Source: Planctellipticum variicoloris
GTDB lineage: Bacteria > Planctomycetota > Planctomycetia > Planctomycetales > Planctomycetaceae
Assembly: GCF_030622045.1 (NCBI RefSeq)
Contig: NZ_CP130886.1
Span: forward strand, 4,043,557 to 4,107,556
Reading direction: 5' to 3'
Length of the DNA stretch: 64,000 bases
The position numbers and the translations under genes are program-made. The notes beneath the pieces were generated by a model. It had not been told where the DNA came from. It was given only the letters and a program-made list of their open reading frames with translations, and made no database searches. How positions within the stretch are numbered: position 1 is the first letter of the stretch; every line of letters begins with the position of its first letter. Positions 18,791 through 26,584 of this stretch are shown here, piece by piece.

Positions 18791-19774
18791 ATGCATATTC
18801 GCGATGGCATCCTGAGTCCCGAAGTCTGCGTGGCGTGCGGTGCGTTGAGCCTGCTGGCGGTGGGCTGGAGTCTCAAGAAGGTCCGCGAAGATCTGTCGGA
18901 CCGGGCGGTGCCGCTGACCGGCATGATGGCGGCGCTGATTTTTGCGGGTCAGATGGTGAATTTTCCGCTGCTGGGAGCGCCGGTTTCGGGTCACCTGCTG
19001 GGGGGCGTGCTTGCCGCGACGGTCCTGGGGCCGTGGGCCGGATGCCTGGCGATCACGCTGGTGCTGATCGTGCAGGCGGTCATGTTCAGCGACGGCGGGC
19101 TGCTGTCGCTGGGGGCGAACGTGCTGAATATGGGGGTTGTCGGCGCCTGGGGGGGCTGGGCCATCGAGCAGGTGTTTCGGCGATTTCTCGGGAAGGGCGG
19201 CCCGGCGACGATCATGTCGGCGATGGGAGCGGCCTATCTGTCGGTTCTGGCTGCGGCGGCGTGCTTCTGTCTCGAATTCGCCCTGTCACAGCGCGGCACG
19301 GCGTTTCGCCCGGGAACCGTGCTGAGCCTGATGGTGCTGTATCACGCGGCGATCGGCGTTGGCGAGGCGATCATTACGGGGCTGGTTCTCGGGTTTCTGT
19401 GGGCACGGCGGCCGGATGTGGTGCTGGGACATGCTGAACGGGGTTCCGGCGGTTGGCGCGCGGTGATGTGGGCCGGTCTGACGATGGCGCTGGCGATCGC
19501 GGCGCTGGCTGCACCGTGGGCTTCGGAATGGCCGGACGGTCTGGACGCGGTCGGCCAGTCGCTGGGATTCGAGGCTCTGGCGACGGAATCCCGGCCCATC
19601 GTGCTGGAGGACTATGCCATACCGGTGATTCCGGAAGCCTGGGCGGGCGCGTCGGTGGCGCTGGCGGGCATTCTGGGGACGATGGTTGTCTTCGGTGCGG
19701 CGATCGCGATGGGTCGGGCGGCGAAGCTCTCCCTGGCTGGCGGACCGCTGGCGGGCAACGGGCATGGCCAGTGA
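18791..19774 (+). CDS. cbiM: ECF transporter substrate-specific component CbiM/NikM with fused PDGLE region
   Basis: A 327-residue inner-membrane protein that binds Co2+ or Ni2+ for uptake. The start at 18791 is fixed by the N-terminal MHIRDGIL, because the free N-terminus and His2 form the metal site in this family. Several membrane helices follow, with conserved QMVNFPLLGAPVSGHLLGG and GDGG/LSLGANVLNMG-type signatures. After about residue 230 a PDGL motif and one more helix match CbiN/PDGLE, so the small subunit is fused. It overlaps cbiQ by 11 nt. No cobalamin riboswitch was recognised upstream. Confidence 0.92.
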   Translation: MHIRDGILSPEVCVACGALSLLAVGWSLKKVREDLSDRAVPLTGMMAALIFAGQMVNFPLLGAPVSGHLLGGVLAATVLGPWAGCLAITLVLIVQAVMFSDGGLLSLGANVLNMGVVGAWGGWAIEQVFRRFLGKGGPATIMSAMGAAYLSVLAAAACFCLEFALSQRGTAFRPGTVLSLMVLYHAAIGVGEAIITGLVLGFLWARRPDVVLGHAERGSGGWRAVMWAGLTMALAIAALAAPWASEWPDGLDAVGQSLGFEALATESRPIVLEDYAIPVIPEAWAGASVALAGILGTMVVFGAAIAMGRAAKLSLAGGPLAGNGHGQ

Positions 19775-20426
19775 CATCGGGCGAAAGCCGCCGCCGGCCA
19801 CCCCCTGTCATCGGCTGTCGCCCGGCTGGCGGCTGGGGATCACGCTGACGGTGCTGGTGCTGGCGGGGTTGCTCGATTTTAACCGCTGGCCGCTGCTGGG
19901 GCTGCTGACCGTTGTCGTATTCGCCGGGCTGAGCCTGGCGGAGGTGCCGCTGGAGTATCTGCTGCGGCGGCTGGGCTGGTTTCTGCCGCCGATTTTCCTG
20001 CTGGGACTGTCGGCCCCGCTGGGGCAGCCGGACGAGGCGGGCTGGCTGTGGGCGGCGGGGCTATGGCTGCGCTGCACCGTCTGTTTTCTGGCGGGTCTGT
20101 GGCTGATTCACGTGCTGCCATTCCCCGAACTGCTGGCGACGCTGCGGCGATGGCACGTGCCGCTGGTGCTGGTGGCGATGCTGGGGTTCATGTACCGGTT
20201 TCTGTTCATTTTGTGGGACGAACTGGACCGGATGAAGCAGGCGCGCGCAGCGCGGACGTCTCGGCCGGTCGGCTGGCGCGTGGCGTGGAAGACGTCGGCG
20301 ATGATGCTCGGTCAACTGCTGCTGCGGGCGTGGGACCGGGCGGAGCGGGTGCACCGCGCGATGCTGGCCCGGGGCTGGGACGGGTCGGTGAAGAGCCTGG
20401 ATGGGGAGTGGGGGTCAGGGATCTGA
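19764..20426 (+). CDS. cbiQ: ECF transporter T component CbiQ
   Basis: A 220-residue membrane protein that links the metal-binding component to the ATPases. The start ATG at 19764 overlaps cbiM, so translation is coupled. Four or five hydrophobic helices precede the cytoplasmic coupling region, where DELDRMKQARAARTSRPVGW and the ERVHRAMLARGWDG signature stand for the two Ala-Arg-containing coupling helices. The expected third gene, cbiO (ATPase), does not follow; instead there are repeats and an insertion sequence from 20599 on. Confidence 0.9.
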   Translation: MASDIGRKPPPATPCHRLSPGWRLGITLTVLVLAGLLDFNRWPLLGLLTVVVFAGLSLAEVPLEYLLRRLGWFLPPIFLLGLSAPLGQPDEAGWLWAAGLWLRCTVCFLAGLWLIHVLPFPELLATLRRWHVPLVLVAMLGFMYRFLFILWDELDRMKQARAARTSRPVGWRVAWKTSAMMLGQLLLRAWDRAERVHRAMLARGWDGSVKSLDGEWGSGI

Positions 20427-20598
20427 AGAGGAAGGGGTTTACCGCGAGGGCGCGGCGAAGAAATCAGGAGAGTGAAAAGTGAGTATTGAGTAGTGATGAG
20501 TGCAAAGTGACGGAGAACTTGATCCACGGCCGGGTGGCGACTCCTTCATTTTGCACTACTCACTTTTCACTTTCCGGATCTTCTCAGTCTTTGACCTA

Positions 20599-20690
20599 GT
20601 TCCCAGGCTCCTGCCTGGGAACGTCGCCTTTGGACGCTCTGCGCCCTCTTCCCTTCGCGCCCTCAAGATGGAAGAGCGAGGCAGAGCCTC
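20599..20690. repeat. Palindromic repeats of the GTTCCCAGGC...GCCTGGGAAC type
   Basis: A 24-bp palindrome at 20599-20622 has 10-bp arms around TCCT, and a shorter GAGGC...GCCTC palindrome lies at 20678-20690. Two longer copies flank the insertion sequence at 20701-20721 and 22420-22440. These are a dispersed palindromic family. The 20427-20734 gap contains no gene. Confidence 0.75.
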
Positions 20691-20704
20691 GCCACCAGCC
20701 GGTT

Positions 20705-20721
20705 CCCAGGCAGAGCCTGGG
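20705..20721 (+). repeat. Left 17-bp direct repeat flanking the insertion sequence
   Basis: CCCAGGCAGAGCCTGGG is present here and again, in the same orientation, at 22420-22436. With GGTT on its left and AACC on the right of the other copy, the joined site would be one complete palindrome. This is what a target-site duplication would leave. Confidence 0.65.
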
Positions 20722-20734
20722 CTGCGCGAAATCG

Positions 20735-21985
20735 TCAATTGTTGGCGGTCCCGGTTGATCCGGCTTTTGTTCCTGGAAGGACGGGGAGGGCCTGGCGGCG
20801 CTGGGCTGTCAGCGACTTGCCTAAGTGGTCGTCGATCCACGCGAGCAGGTCGCGATGCCGCACGGCGTTCAGGGCTTCGCAGATCTTTTCCTCGCTGATC
20901 CGCACGACCGACGCGGCCATCCCCAGAATCAGTTTCGTAAAGCCGCCGCGGCTGTGCTGGCCCTGCAAACGCTTGCCCTTGCCGATCAGCGATTCCAGCA
21001 CTTCGCTGCTGGCCGGCAGACTCTGTCCGGGGAGCACGCCGCTCGACTGCTCGCTCACGAACTCCACCAGCCGCGCCGCCGCACGCTCACCGGCAGGCGT
21101 TCGGGCCACCGTCTCCAGTTGCCGGCGCAGCGTCTCGCCGGCGGCGGCGTGGTAGCCCGCCACGCGCAGGAACTCCAGCATGTGGTCCTTGACCGCCTGC
21201 AAGTCGTTCCAGTCCACGAGCGCCTCCCGGAAGTCGCGGATCCAGCCGAACTTCTCCTCGAGCCGCGTCAGGTCGAGACCCGCGGGACGTTCGGCCGCGG
21301 GCGTGTCGATCAGCCGCAGCATGCGGGCGCCCCAGCCGATCAGCGGCCCCAAGTTCAAGTAACGCCCTTTGACTTTCTGCGTGGGGGGAGCAAGGTGTCC
21401 GAGTTCCGTCTGCTTCACCCGTGGCTGCGTCTGCCCGCAGTGTTTGACGAACGCGATCCACCGCGGATCGGCGAGCAGTTCGTGCTTGAGCACGATCGCC
21501 GTCTTGTGGGCGATGTCGTGCAGCACCTGCGTCGTCGGGTGCTGTTCGCGGAAACGCTGAGCGCCGCCGAGAAGATCCGAACCCTCGTCGCTGAGGATGG
21601 CGGCCGGCACGCCGACCAGCCCGGCCGCAGCCGCGAGCTGCCGCTGGACGATCTCGCCGCTGGATTTTTCGACCGGCTGCAGCGCCAGCAGCGTCAGATC
21701 CTGGTGCGTCAGCGGCGCCGTCAGCGCTTTCCACGCCGACAATCGCAGCCCCGCGATGACCAGACACTTCCGCGACCCCAGTTGCAGCGTGTGGTCGACG
21801 AGGAACACCCAGTCGGCGGCGAATTCCTTGGGCCGCCGCAACTCGTGCAGTCCCAGCCGCAGCAGCCACGCTTCCGCAGTATTGGCCGCAGGAGCCCCCC
21901 GGAACTGGGGCAGGCTGTCCCGCAGCAGTTCGACCACCGCCCGGCAGCCGCGAAAGCTGACCGCTCCGGCCAGACAGAACTGCAA
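20735..21985 (-). CDS. DDE-type transposase (putative)
   Basis: A 416-residue protein filling most of the element. It has an RNase-H-like pattern of acidic residues: WVFLVDHTLQLG with Asp, then AILSDEGSDLLGG with Asp, and a later Glu in TRLEEKFGWIRDFREA. HDIAHKTAIVLKHEL between them resembles the helix after the second Asp in DDE enzymes. The only nearby start codon is TTG at 21985, but the frame stays open to 22087 and overlaps the end of the upstream ORF by about 14 nt in another frame. A longer product through frameshifting or coupling is possible. Assignment rests on context and spacing of acidic residues. Confidence 0.72.
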   Translation of the reverse strand: MQFCLAGAVSFRGCRAVVELLRDSLPQFRGAPAANTAEAWLLRLGLHELRRPKEFAADWVFLVDHTLQLGSRKCLVIAGLRLSAWKALTAPLTHQDLTLLALQPVEKSSGEIVQRQLAAAAGLVGVPAAILSDEGSDLLGGAQRFREQHPTTQVLHDIAHKTAIVLKHELLADPRWIAFVKHCGQTQPRVKQTELGHLAPPTQKVKGRYLNLGPLIGWGARMLRLIDTPAAERPAGLDLTRLEEKFGWIRDFREALVDWNDLQAVKDHMLEFLRVAGYHAAAGETLRRQLETVARTPAGERAAARLVEFVSEQSSGVLPGQSLPASSEVLESLIGKGKRLQGQHSRGGFTKLILGMAASVVRISEEKICEALNAVRHRDLLAWIDDHLGKSLTAQRRQALPVLPGTKAGSTGTANN

Positions 21986-22073
21986 CGTCAGGCCGATGGC
22001 CGCTGCCGAATACGCATGATGGGCCGGTCGGACGGCGTCCGGGAGGGGGCCAGGGGCTGCGTCGGCGACCCGG

Positions 22074-22328
22074 TCAGCGCCCGGATTTTAAGGCGGCGAT
22101 CTCACGTTCCAGGTCCGCCGCGCGGCGTTCGGCCGCGGCGGCCCGCGTGCGCCACATCGCGCGGCTCTTCTCGACGGCGCGGGTCTGGTTCTGCAGGAGC
22201 TTGCAGGTTCGCTTCCACTGGCCGGACTTCGCCTTCCACCGATTGCGACTCCGCTCGAAGAACCGCACCAACTTGCCCGCCGGCGACGAATACCGGGCGA
22301 CGGCTGTTTCGCTGGTTTCGCAGGTCAT
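22074..22328 (-). CDS. Small coiled-coil ORF of the insertion sequence
   Basis: An 84-residue, highly basic protein at the 5' end of the element. ATG 22328 has AAGGAGG 6 nt upstream, the best ribosome-binding site in this region; the longer frame at 22364 lacks one. The second half is a heptad-like helix (KLLQNQTRAVEKSRAMWRTR and AAAAERRAADLEREIAALKS). Such first ORFs in two-ORF elements bind the ends or regulate transposition. Function here is inferred from position. Confidence 0.65.
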   Translation of the reverse strand: MTCETSETAVARYSSPAGKLVRFFERSRNRWKAKSGQWKRTCKLLQNQTRAVEKSRAMWRTRAAAAERRAADLEREIAALKSGR

Positions 22329-22419
22329 GACGTTCCTCCTTGAACAAAAAGCCCAGTGGAACAAAAACGCGACGATTCGCCGAGGCCAATTGCCCCTGAA
22401 AACGACGGATTTCGCGCAG

Positions 22420-22436
22420 CCCAGGCAGAGCCTGGG
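22420..22436 (+). repeat. Right 17-bp direct repeat flanking the insertion sequence
   Basis: Identical to 20705-20721 and in the same orientation. It is followed by AACC, completing the palindrome that the left copy begins with GGTT. Confidence 0.65.
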
Positions 22437-22476
22437 AACCAGTGTTGCTGGCTCCCTCCCTCTCTTCTCCGGCCGA

Positions 22477-23593
22477 CTATTCTGCGGGCTGGTCGAGGCT
22501 CCAGCGGAGGTAGGCTTCGAGGAACGGGTCGATCTTGCCGTCGAGCATGGCCTGGGGCTGGCTGGTCTTGAGGCCGGAGCGGTTGTCCTTCACGTACGAG
22601 TCCGGATGGAGGACGTAGTTGCGGACCGTTTCGCCGCCAAAGCCGATTTTGGACTTCTGGCCCCGTTTGGCGGCTTTTTCGGCATCCCGGCGATCGCGTT
22701 CCATCTGGTAGAGCTTTGCGGTCAGCATCTTCCGGGCGGTGGCCCGGTTTTTGTGCTGGCTCCGTTCGTTCTGGCAGCGGACCGACAGTCCGGTCGCCAG
22801 GTGGGTGAGCTGGACGGCCGATTCGGTCTTGTTGACGTGTTGTCCGCCGGCGCCGCCGGCCCGGGCGACGTCTTCGCGGACATCCTGGGACCAGTCGATG
22901 TCGATTGTGAAGTTGTCGTCGAACTCCGGGACCACATCGACGGCGGCGAACGACGTCTGCCGCCGGCCGGCGCCGTCGAACGGGCTGATGCGGATCAGCC
23001 GATGGACGCCGGTTTCGCCCTTGAGCAATCCGAAGACGTAGGGTCCGCGGATGGCGATCGAGGCGTTCCGGATGCCGGCTTCTTCGGCGGGGGAGATATC
23101 GAGCAGCTCGGTCTGGAAGCCCCGTTCCTCGGCCCAGCGCTCGTACATGCGGAGCAGCATCTGCGCCCAGTCGGAGGCGTCGGTTCCCCCTTCCCCGGCC
23201 TGCACGTAGAGGTAGGCTGACAACGAGTCTTCGGGCTGCGCCAGCATGGCCTGCAGCTCGACAGCGGCGAACTTCGTTTCGAGATCCGGCAGAGCGGCGG
23301 CGATTTCCTGTTCGGCCTCGCCGGAGTCGTCCTCGGCGGCGAGTTCCAGCATCGCTTCGAGATCATCGGAGCCGGCAATGAGCTCATTGATCGGCTTGAG
23401 ACTGGCGTTGAGCTGTCGCAGTTCGTCCATCAATGGCTGGGCGCGGTCCTGGTTATCCCAGAAGCCGGCGGCGGCCATCAGTTCTCCGATTTCGGTGGCG
23501 CGAGTTTTCTTGCCAGCCCAGTCAAAGAGAGTCTCGGAGATGGAGAATGCGGGCGATCAACTGGCGGGCTTTGCCCTGTAGTTCCTGGTCCAT
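22477..23593 (-). CDS. prfB: Peptide chain release factor 2, with programmed +1 frameshift
   Basis: Release factor 2 ends translation at UGA and UAA codons. The long frame (23478-22477) lacks the start, which lies in another frame: ATG at 23593, 23 codons, then CTT TGA C at 23527-23521. A +1 shift there joins MDQELQG...RDSL to DWAGKK... and gives a 371-residue protein of normal length. The stop-codon recognition tripeptide SPF is in [11 protein letters not shown], and the catalytic GGQ is in [12 protein letters not shown]. In known RF2 genes the in-frame UGA makes synthesis respond to RF2 level. The Shine-Dalgarno-like stimulator usually found before the slip site is weak here. Confidence 0.95.
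23521..23527 (-). promoter_or_regulatory. prfB: CTT-TGA-C programmed frameshift site in prfB
   Basis: Minus-strand codon 23 is CTT and codon 24 is TGA followed by C, the classical RF2 slippery site. The frame after the shift continues without a break to the prfB stop. Confidence 0.93.
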
Positions 23594-23797
23594 GTCGGCG
23601 GTCGCAGTCAAAAAGAGGTCCCGCCCGCATCCCGCGGGGCGGTGAATCGGCCAATGGGGAAGTATAGCCGCGGGAGGCGGCGCGGAGAAGGACCGGCGAC
23701 CGTGCGCCGATCGGCAAGGTGCGTTGCGACGTACCTGTCTTTGTCGTCCGGCTGAATCCGAAGCGATGAAACTCGATGAGGTGCGTCCAGATGCACC

Positions 23798-24745
23798 CTA
23801 CGTGAAGAAGAACACTCGTTCGGCGGTTTTGCGGAGGAGCCAGTCGCGGTCGGCGGGGGTAATGAAGTCCAGCTTGTCGCGGACGAGGCTGATCGAGGCT
23901 TTGTAGTTGTTCTCGCCCTGGACCTGGTAGGGAGCATCGCTGGCCCACATCAGCCGGCTGGGGCCGAAGACGTCGTAGAGCCGTTTGATCATGGGGATCA
24001 GCTCCAGGTGGGGCGGCTGCTTCTGCCCGAGCGCGTAGTATGCTGAAATCTTGACGCTGGCGTGCTTGTGGCGGGCCAGGCGGCAAAGCTTGTCGAGGTC
24101 GGCGTCGCGCATCTGGCCGTCGACGCCGATGCGGGCGAAGTGGTCGATCACCACCGGCGTGTCCGGGTACTTTTCGCACATCCGATCGACGCCCGGGAGC
24201 TGGTCGGGGTTGATCAGGCAGCACATGGCCTGGCGGGTTTCGCCGCCGGTCTTCCACATTTCGTGCATGCCCGGGGTGTCGAGCCACCTGGCCTGCTGGT
24301 CCTCCTTGCGGATGAAGGGGGTGATGCGGAAGCCGGTGACGCCGAGGGGCAGGAGTTTCTTCGCGGCCGCGCCGGCGCCGGGCTGATGGTCGTCCACCAT
24401 GCCGACGATGCGGAAGCGTTTCGGGTGCCGCTTGACGGCGTCGATCAGGTAGGAATTGTCGAACAGGTGGTAGACCGAGTGCTGAATCAGCACGACGCGG
24501 GTGACCCCTTCGGGGCCGGCGATCGCCATCAGCTCGTCGTCGGTGAAGCTGGGGGGGTTGAGATCCTTGACGGTCTGGCCGGCAGTGAGCGGGTACTTGT
24601 CGGCGGTGGGGGGCCAGATGTGCGAGTGGGCGTCGATCCAGCCAGCGGCTGCGTCCTGAGCGAAGAGGGAGGGGGTCAGACCGGCCACGGTCATGGCGGT
24701 TGCTCCGGCGGCGAGGGCTTCGCGTCGCGTCATTCCTTCGTTCAT
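23798..24745 (-). CDS. Tat-exported amidohydrolase-family (TIM-barrel) protein
   Basis: A 315-residue protein of the amidohydrolase-2 type. ATG 24745 is chosen because a twin-arginine signal, TRREALAAGATAMTVAGL, follows directly; the frame opens at 24859. The mature part starts WIDAHSHIWP with the HxH metal motif, then VVIDHFARIG (His) and MWASDAPYQ (Asp), the usual metal and catalytic ligands. Family members hydrolyse or decarboxylate cyclic and aromatic acids or lactones. It is upstream-neighboured by a DUF1501 gene on the same strand 163 nt away, and both are exported by Tat. Confidence 0.9.
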   Translation of the reverse strand: MNEGMTRREALAAGATAMTVAGLTPSLFAQDAAAGWIDAHSHIWPPTADKYPLTAGQTVKDLNPPSFTDDELMAIAGPEGVTRVVLIQHSVYHLFDNSYLIDAVKRHPKRFRIVGMVDDHQPGAGAAAKKLLPLGVTGFRITPFIRKEDQQARWLDTPGMHEMWKTGGETRQAMCCLINPDQLPGVDRMCEKYPDTPVVIDHFARIGVDGQMRDADLDKLCRLARHKHASVKISAYYALGQKQPPHLELIPMIKRLYDVFGPSRLMWASDAPYQVQGENNYKASISLVRDKLDFITPADRDWLLRKTAERVFFFT

Positions 24746-24908
24746 CGGTTTCTCGGCATTCAAGAGGTGAGAGGGGTATTCCATGTCGCGGAACAGGCCA
24801 TGATCGCTTGAGCGAGCTGGCGATGCACGTCGATCAGGCGGAAGCCGCGGTCGGAACACCGGCGGCGAAATCAGGCCGTCGCGGCTCCCGGCAGTCGACC
24901 GGCGGTCG

Positions 24909-26387
24909 CTACAGCAGCAGGTCCTTGATCACATGCGGGCTTTCGACGCCGGTCAGACGTTGTTCGAGTCCCTGGAACTTGTAGGTGAAGCGTTCGTGAT
25001 CGATGCCCAGGCAGTCGAGAACCGTGGCGTTGAGGTCGTTCACGTGGGCCGGCTTGTCGACGACGTTGTAGCTGAAGTCGTCGGTCTCACCGTAACTGAT
25101 CCCCCCCTTGATGCCGCCGCCGGCCATCCACATGCAGAAGTTCTTCGGGTGGTGATCTCGGCCGTAGTTCTCTTTGGTGAGCGTTCCCTGCGAGTAGACG
25201 GTCCGGCCGAACTCGCCGCCCCAGACGACGAGGGTCGAATCGAGCAGTCCCCGCTGTTTGAGGTCGGTGAGGAGGGCGTAGATTGGCTGATCGGTATCCC
25301 GGCACTGGGCGCTGATGTTGTCCGGCAGATTGCCGTGCTGATCCCAGCCGCGGTGCAGGAGCTGGACGACGCGGACGCCCCGTTCGATCATCCGTCTGGC
25401 CAGCAGCGTGCTGGCGGCGAAGGTCCCCGGGACCTGGACTTCGGGACCGTACATTTCCAGCGTGGCTTTCGTTTCGCCGGAGAGGTCGACGAGCTCCGGC
25501 ACGCTGGACTGCATGCGGAAGGCCATTTCGTACTGCGCGATGCGGGTCTGCGTTTCCGGATCGCCGAATCGGGCGTAGGTCTTCTCGTTGAGGGCGGCGA
25601 GCGTGTCGAGCATGGCCCGGCGGTCGGACGGTCGAATGCCGGGAGGGTTCTGCAGATACAGGACCGGGTCTCCCTGGCTGCGGAGGGCTACGCCGGTGTA
25701 GCGGGACGCCAGGAAGCCGCTGCTCCACATGCGGGTGAAGAGGGCCTGGGCGGCGGCGCTGGAGGACCAGGTGGGCGTGAGGACCACGAACGACGGCAGG
25801 TCGTTGCTGACGCTGCCGAGCCCGTACGACACCCAGGAACCCAGGCTGGGTTTGCCGGGGACTTCGCTGCCAGTCATCACGAAGGTGCAGGCGGGGTCGT
25901 GGTTAATGGCGTTCGTGTAGACGGACTTCACCAGGGCGATGTCGTCGACCACTTTGGCCGTGTGCGGCAGCAGTTCGCTGACCCACCGACCGCATTCGCC
26001 ATGCTGGGTGAAGGCGAATTTCGAGGGGGCGACCGGCAGCCGTTTCTGGCCGCTGGTCATCGTGGTGATCCGCTGGCCCTGACGGATACTGTCGGGGAGG
26101 TCGGCATCGAAGTGCTCCTTGAGGCCCGGCTTGTAGTCCCACAGATCGAGCTGCGACGGGCCGCCATTCATGTGCAGATAGATGACTGACTTCGCCCGCG
26201 GCGTAAAGTGCGGCAGCCCCGGCAGCGCGGGGAACATTTGCGATCCCGTGTCGGCCGCCGCGGCAGGACGGGTGCTCGCGGATTGAGCGGCCAGCATCCC
26301 GAGCGCTGCGCCGCCGAGACGCATCCCCGAATTGCCGAAGAACTGACGTCGGGTCAGTGCGAGCTGATTCTCGAAGATCGGATGCAT
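24909..26387 (-). CDS. DUF1501 protein with Tat signal
   Basis: A 492-residue exported protein of the DUF1501 family, abundant in planctomycetes and distantly related to sulfatase/alkaline phosphatase-fold proteins. The N-terminus carries [15 protein letters not shown], a Tat signal. Family landmarks are [40 protein letters not shown] and VWGGEFGRT...GRDHHP. It follows the PSD1 (DUF1549/DUF1553) gene on the same strand by 197 nt, the usual planctomycete pairing. The biochemical activity of the pair has not been settled to my knowledge; use in degrading complex polysaccharides has been proposed. Confidence 0.92.
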   Translation of the reverse strand: MHPIFENQLALTRRQFFGNSGMRLGGAALGMLAAQSASTRPAAAADTGSQMFPALPGLPHFTPRAKSVIYLHMNGGPSQLDLWDYKPGLKEHFDADLPDSIRQGQRITTMTSGQKRLPVAPSKFAFTQHGECGRWVSELLPHTAKVVDDIALVKSVYTNAINHDPACTFVMTGSEVPGKPSLGSWVSYGLGSVSNDLPSFVVLTPTWSSSAAAQALFTRMWSSGFLASRYTGVALRSQGDPVLYLQNPPGIRPSDRRAMLDTLAALNEKTYARFGDPETQTRIAQYEMAFRMQSSVPELVDLSGETKATLEMYGPEVQVPGTFAASTLLARRMIERGVRVVQLLHRGWDQHGNLPDNISAQCRDTDQPIYALLTDLKQRGLLDSTLVVWGGEFGRTVYSQGTLTKENYGRDHHPKNFCMWMAGGGIKGGISYGETDDFSYNVVDKPAHVNDLNATVLDCLGIDHERFTYKFQGLEQRLTGVESPHVIKDLLL

Positions 26388-26408
26388 TGAAGAATCCTGT
26401 TATTGGTA

Positions 26409-26580
26409 CGGCCCGAGGACGGGCCTTTTGTCATTGGTTATTTGTTATTGGCTATTGGTGCGGCCCGCGGACGGGCCTTTGGTATTTGGCGATCTGTACG
26501 GCCCGAAGGCGGCCCCCTGGTCCGTTGTTCTTTGCAAAAGGCGGTCTTCCGCCGTTCCAATCACTAATAACCAATAACTA
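26409..26580. repeat. Three hairpin units and AT-rich ATTGGTTATTTGTTATTGG-type repeat
   Basis: Three similar GC hairpins with CGGCCC...GGGCC start at about 26409, 26461 and 26499. Between and after them are AT-rich stretches built from ATTGGTTATTTGTTATTGG (26433-26451) and relatives to about 26580. The AT-rich unit is found again, inverted, at 61568-61586. The hairpins are each followed by a T-rich step, so they could also end transcripts. Confidence 0.65.
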
Positions 26581-26584
26581 AAGA

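Larger units (their letters stand above)
20722..22419 (-). mobile_element. Insertion sequence, about 1.7 kb, with two ORFs
   Basis: Ends are CTGCGCGAAATC followed by GTC at the left (20722-20736) and, inverted, CTGCGCGAAATCCGTC at the right (22404-22419), giving nearly perfect 15-16-bp terminal inverted repeats. Inside, on the minus strand, are a small coiled-coil ORF (22328-22074) and a transposase-like ORF (21985-20735) whose stop codon lies in the left repeat. The flanks are 17-bp direct repeats derived from a palindromic intergenic element. The compact layout argues for an intact element. The IS family could not be named. Confidence 0.8.

Noticed and set aside
20825-22330. 501-codon ORF opposite the transposase
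   Set aside because: His/Arg/Gln-rich antisense shadow, crossing both IS genes.
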